From assembly GCA_026419785.1 (NCBI GenBank), contig JAODTK010005831.1, positions 1 through 64,000 of the forward strand: a stretch of 64,000 nucleotides of DNA, given 5' to 3'. Both the position numbers and the translations under genes were made by a program. This document shows positions 63,820 through 64,000 of the stretch, piece after piece. The number at the start of each line of letters is the position of its first letter. Position 1 is the stretch's first letter. Origin of the DNA: Sclerodactyla briareus (taxonomy: Eukaryota > Echinodermata > Holothuroidea > Dendrochirotida > Sclerodactylidae). The notes below the pieces were generated by a model. The model was not told where the DNA came from, searched no databases, and saw only the letters and a list, made by a program, of their open reading frames with translations.

Positions 63820-64000
63820 CTGAGAATGTGTTAGACACCTTGCACCCCGTCCCCATCATAGCTATCATTAAGAATACAATGGTCATTTGATAGATGTGTC
63901 TTGAAAGTCTGTGGATGTTAAGTGCATCCTATCACACCCTTTTCATGCCTTGGACTGATCGACATGGACAATACTTCCACACGCTATAGTTGAGTAGAGC

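Larger units (their letters stand above)
58387..64000. repeat. 5.6-kb direct segmental duplication, copy B (runs off the window)
   Basis: It starts GTCATAAAAGATGCCCCAG and is collinear with 52008-57650. Differences are mainly 1-base indels plus longer C and A runs (59205-59230, 60976). It carries the second copy of the C2A exon (63651-63819). The right limit is unknown. Confidence 0.97.

Overview
The window is eukaryotic, metazoan nuclear DNA: one intron-rich gene with GT-AG splice sites, very long introns, tRNA-derived SINEs, DNA-transposon MITEs, minisatellites and no operon-like gene packing. The repeat style (many degenerate arrays of short units, G/C homopolymer runs) and the protein sequence suggest a marine invertebrate, perhaps a deuterostome such as an echinoderm or hemichordate. 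That placement is inference only.

The main content is a single gene on the minus strand that fills almost the whole window (about 63.8 kb down to 2.4 kb). It encodes a GAP1-family Ras GTPase-activating protein, RASA2/RASA3-like (C2A-C2B-RasGAP-PH-Btk motif-C-terminal helix). I assembled it from 19 short exon candidates, matched from memory to the RASA2/RASA3 family, with collinear domain order and mostly good splice sites. Order on the minus strand: end of C2A (63651-63819 and again 57294-57458), start of C2B (50231-50295), end of C2B (37284-37383), C2B-GAP linker (35696-35854), RasGAP (34507-34660, 20936-21127, 19735-19858, 18297-18401, 13696-13784, 12923-13004), GAP-PH linker (11871-11947), PH (10207-10309, 8912-8992, 7470-7539), Btk motif (6701-6802, possibly 5056-5101), and C-terminal helices (3459-3562, 2430-2581). 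The start of C2A lies beyond the right edge. The middle of C2B, expected between 37.4 and 50.2 kb, was not found.

Roughly half of the exons carry single-base frame breaks, although splice sites and protein conservation look maintained. The same kind of 1-base indel is dense between the two copies of a 5.6-kb direct duplication (52008-57650 and 58387-64000). The simplest reading is an unpolished or haplotype-duplicated long-read assembly around a live gene; a decaying pseudogene cannot be excluded from the sequence alone.

Introns hold most of the sequence: an 84-bp minisatellite (3955-4862), a roughly 20-22-bp minisatellite touching a splice donor (20808-20935), a 42-bp higher-order array (24470-25710), a 593-bp tandem inside an element with short inverted ends (13838-16259), five copies of one SINE family all in gene-sense orientation, two other tRNA-like SINEs, a hAT-like MITE (26023-26335), a GC-rich inverted-repeat element (32693-33590), LINE tail fragments, and several families of degenerate repeats. 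No rRNA, true tRNA gene, CRISPR array or bacterial feature was seen.
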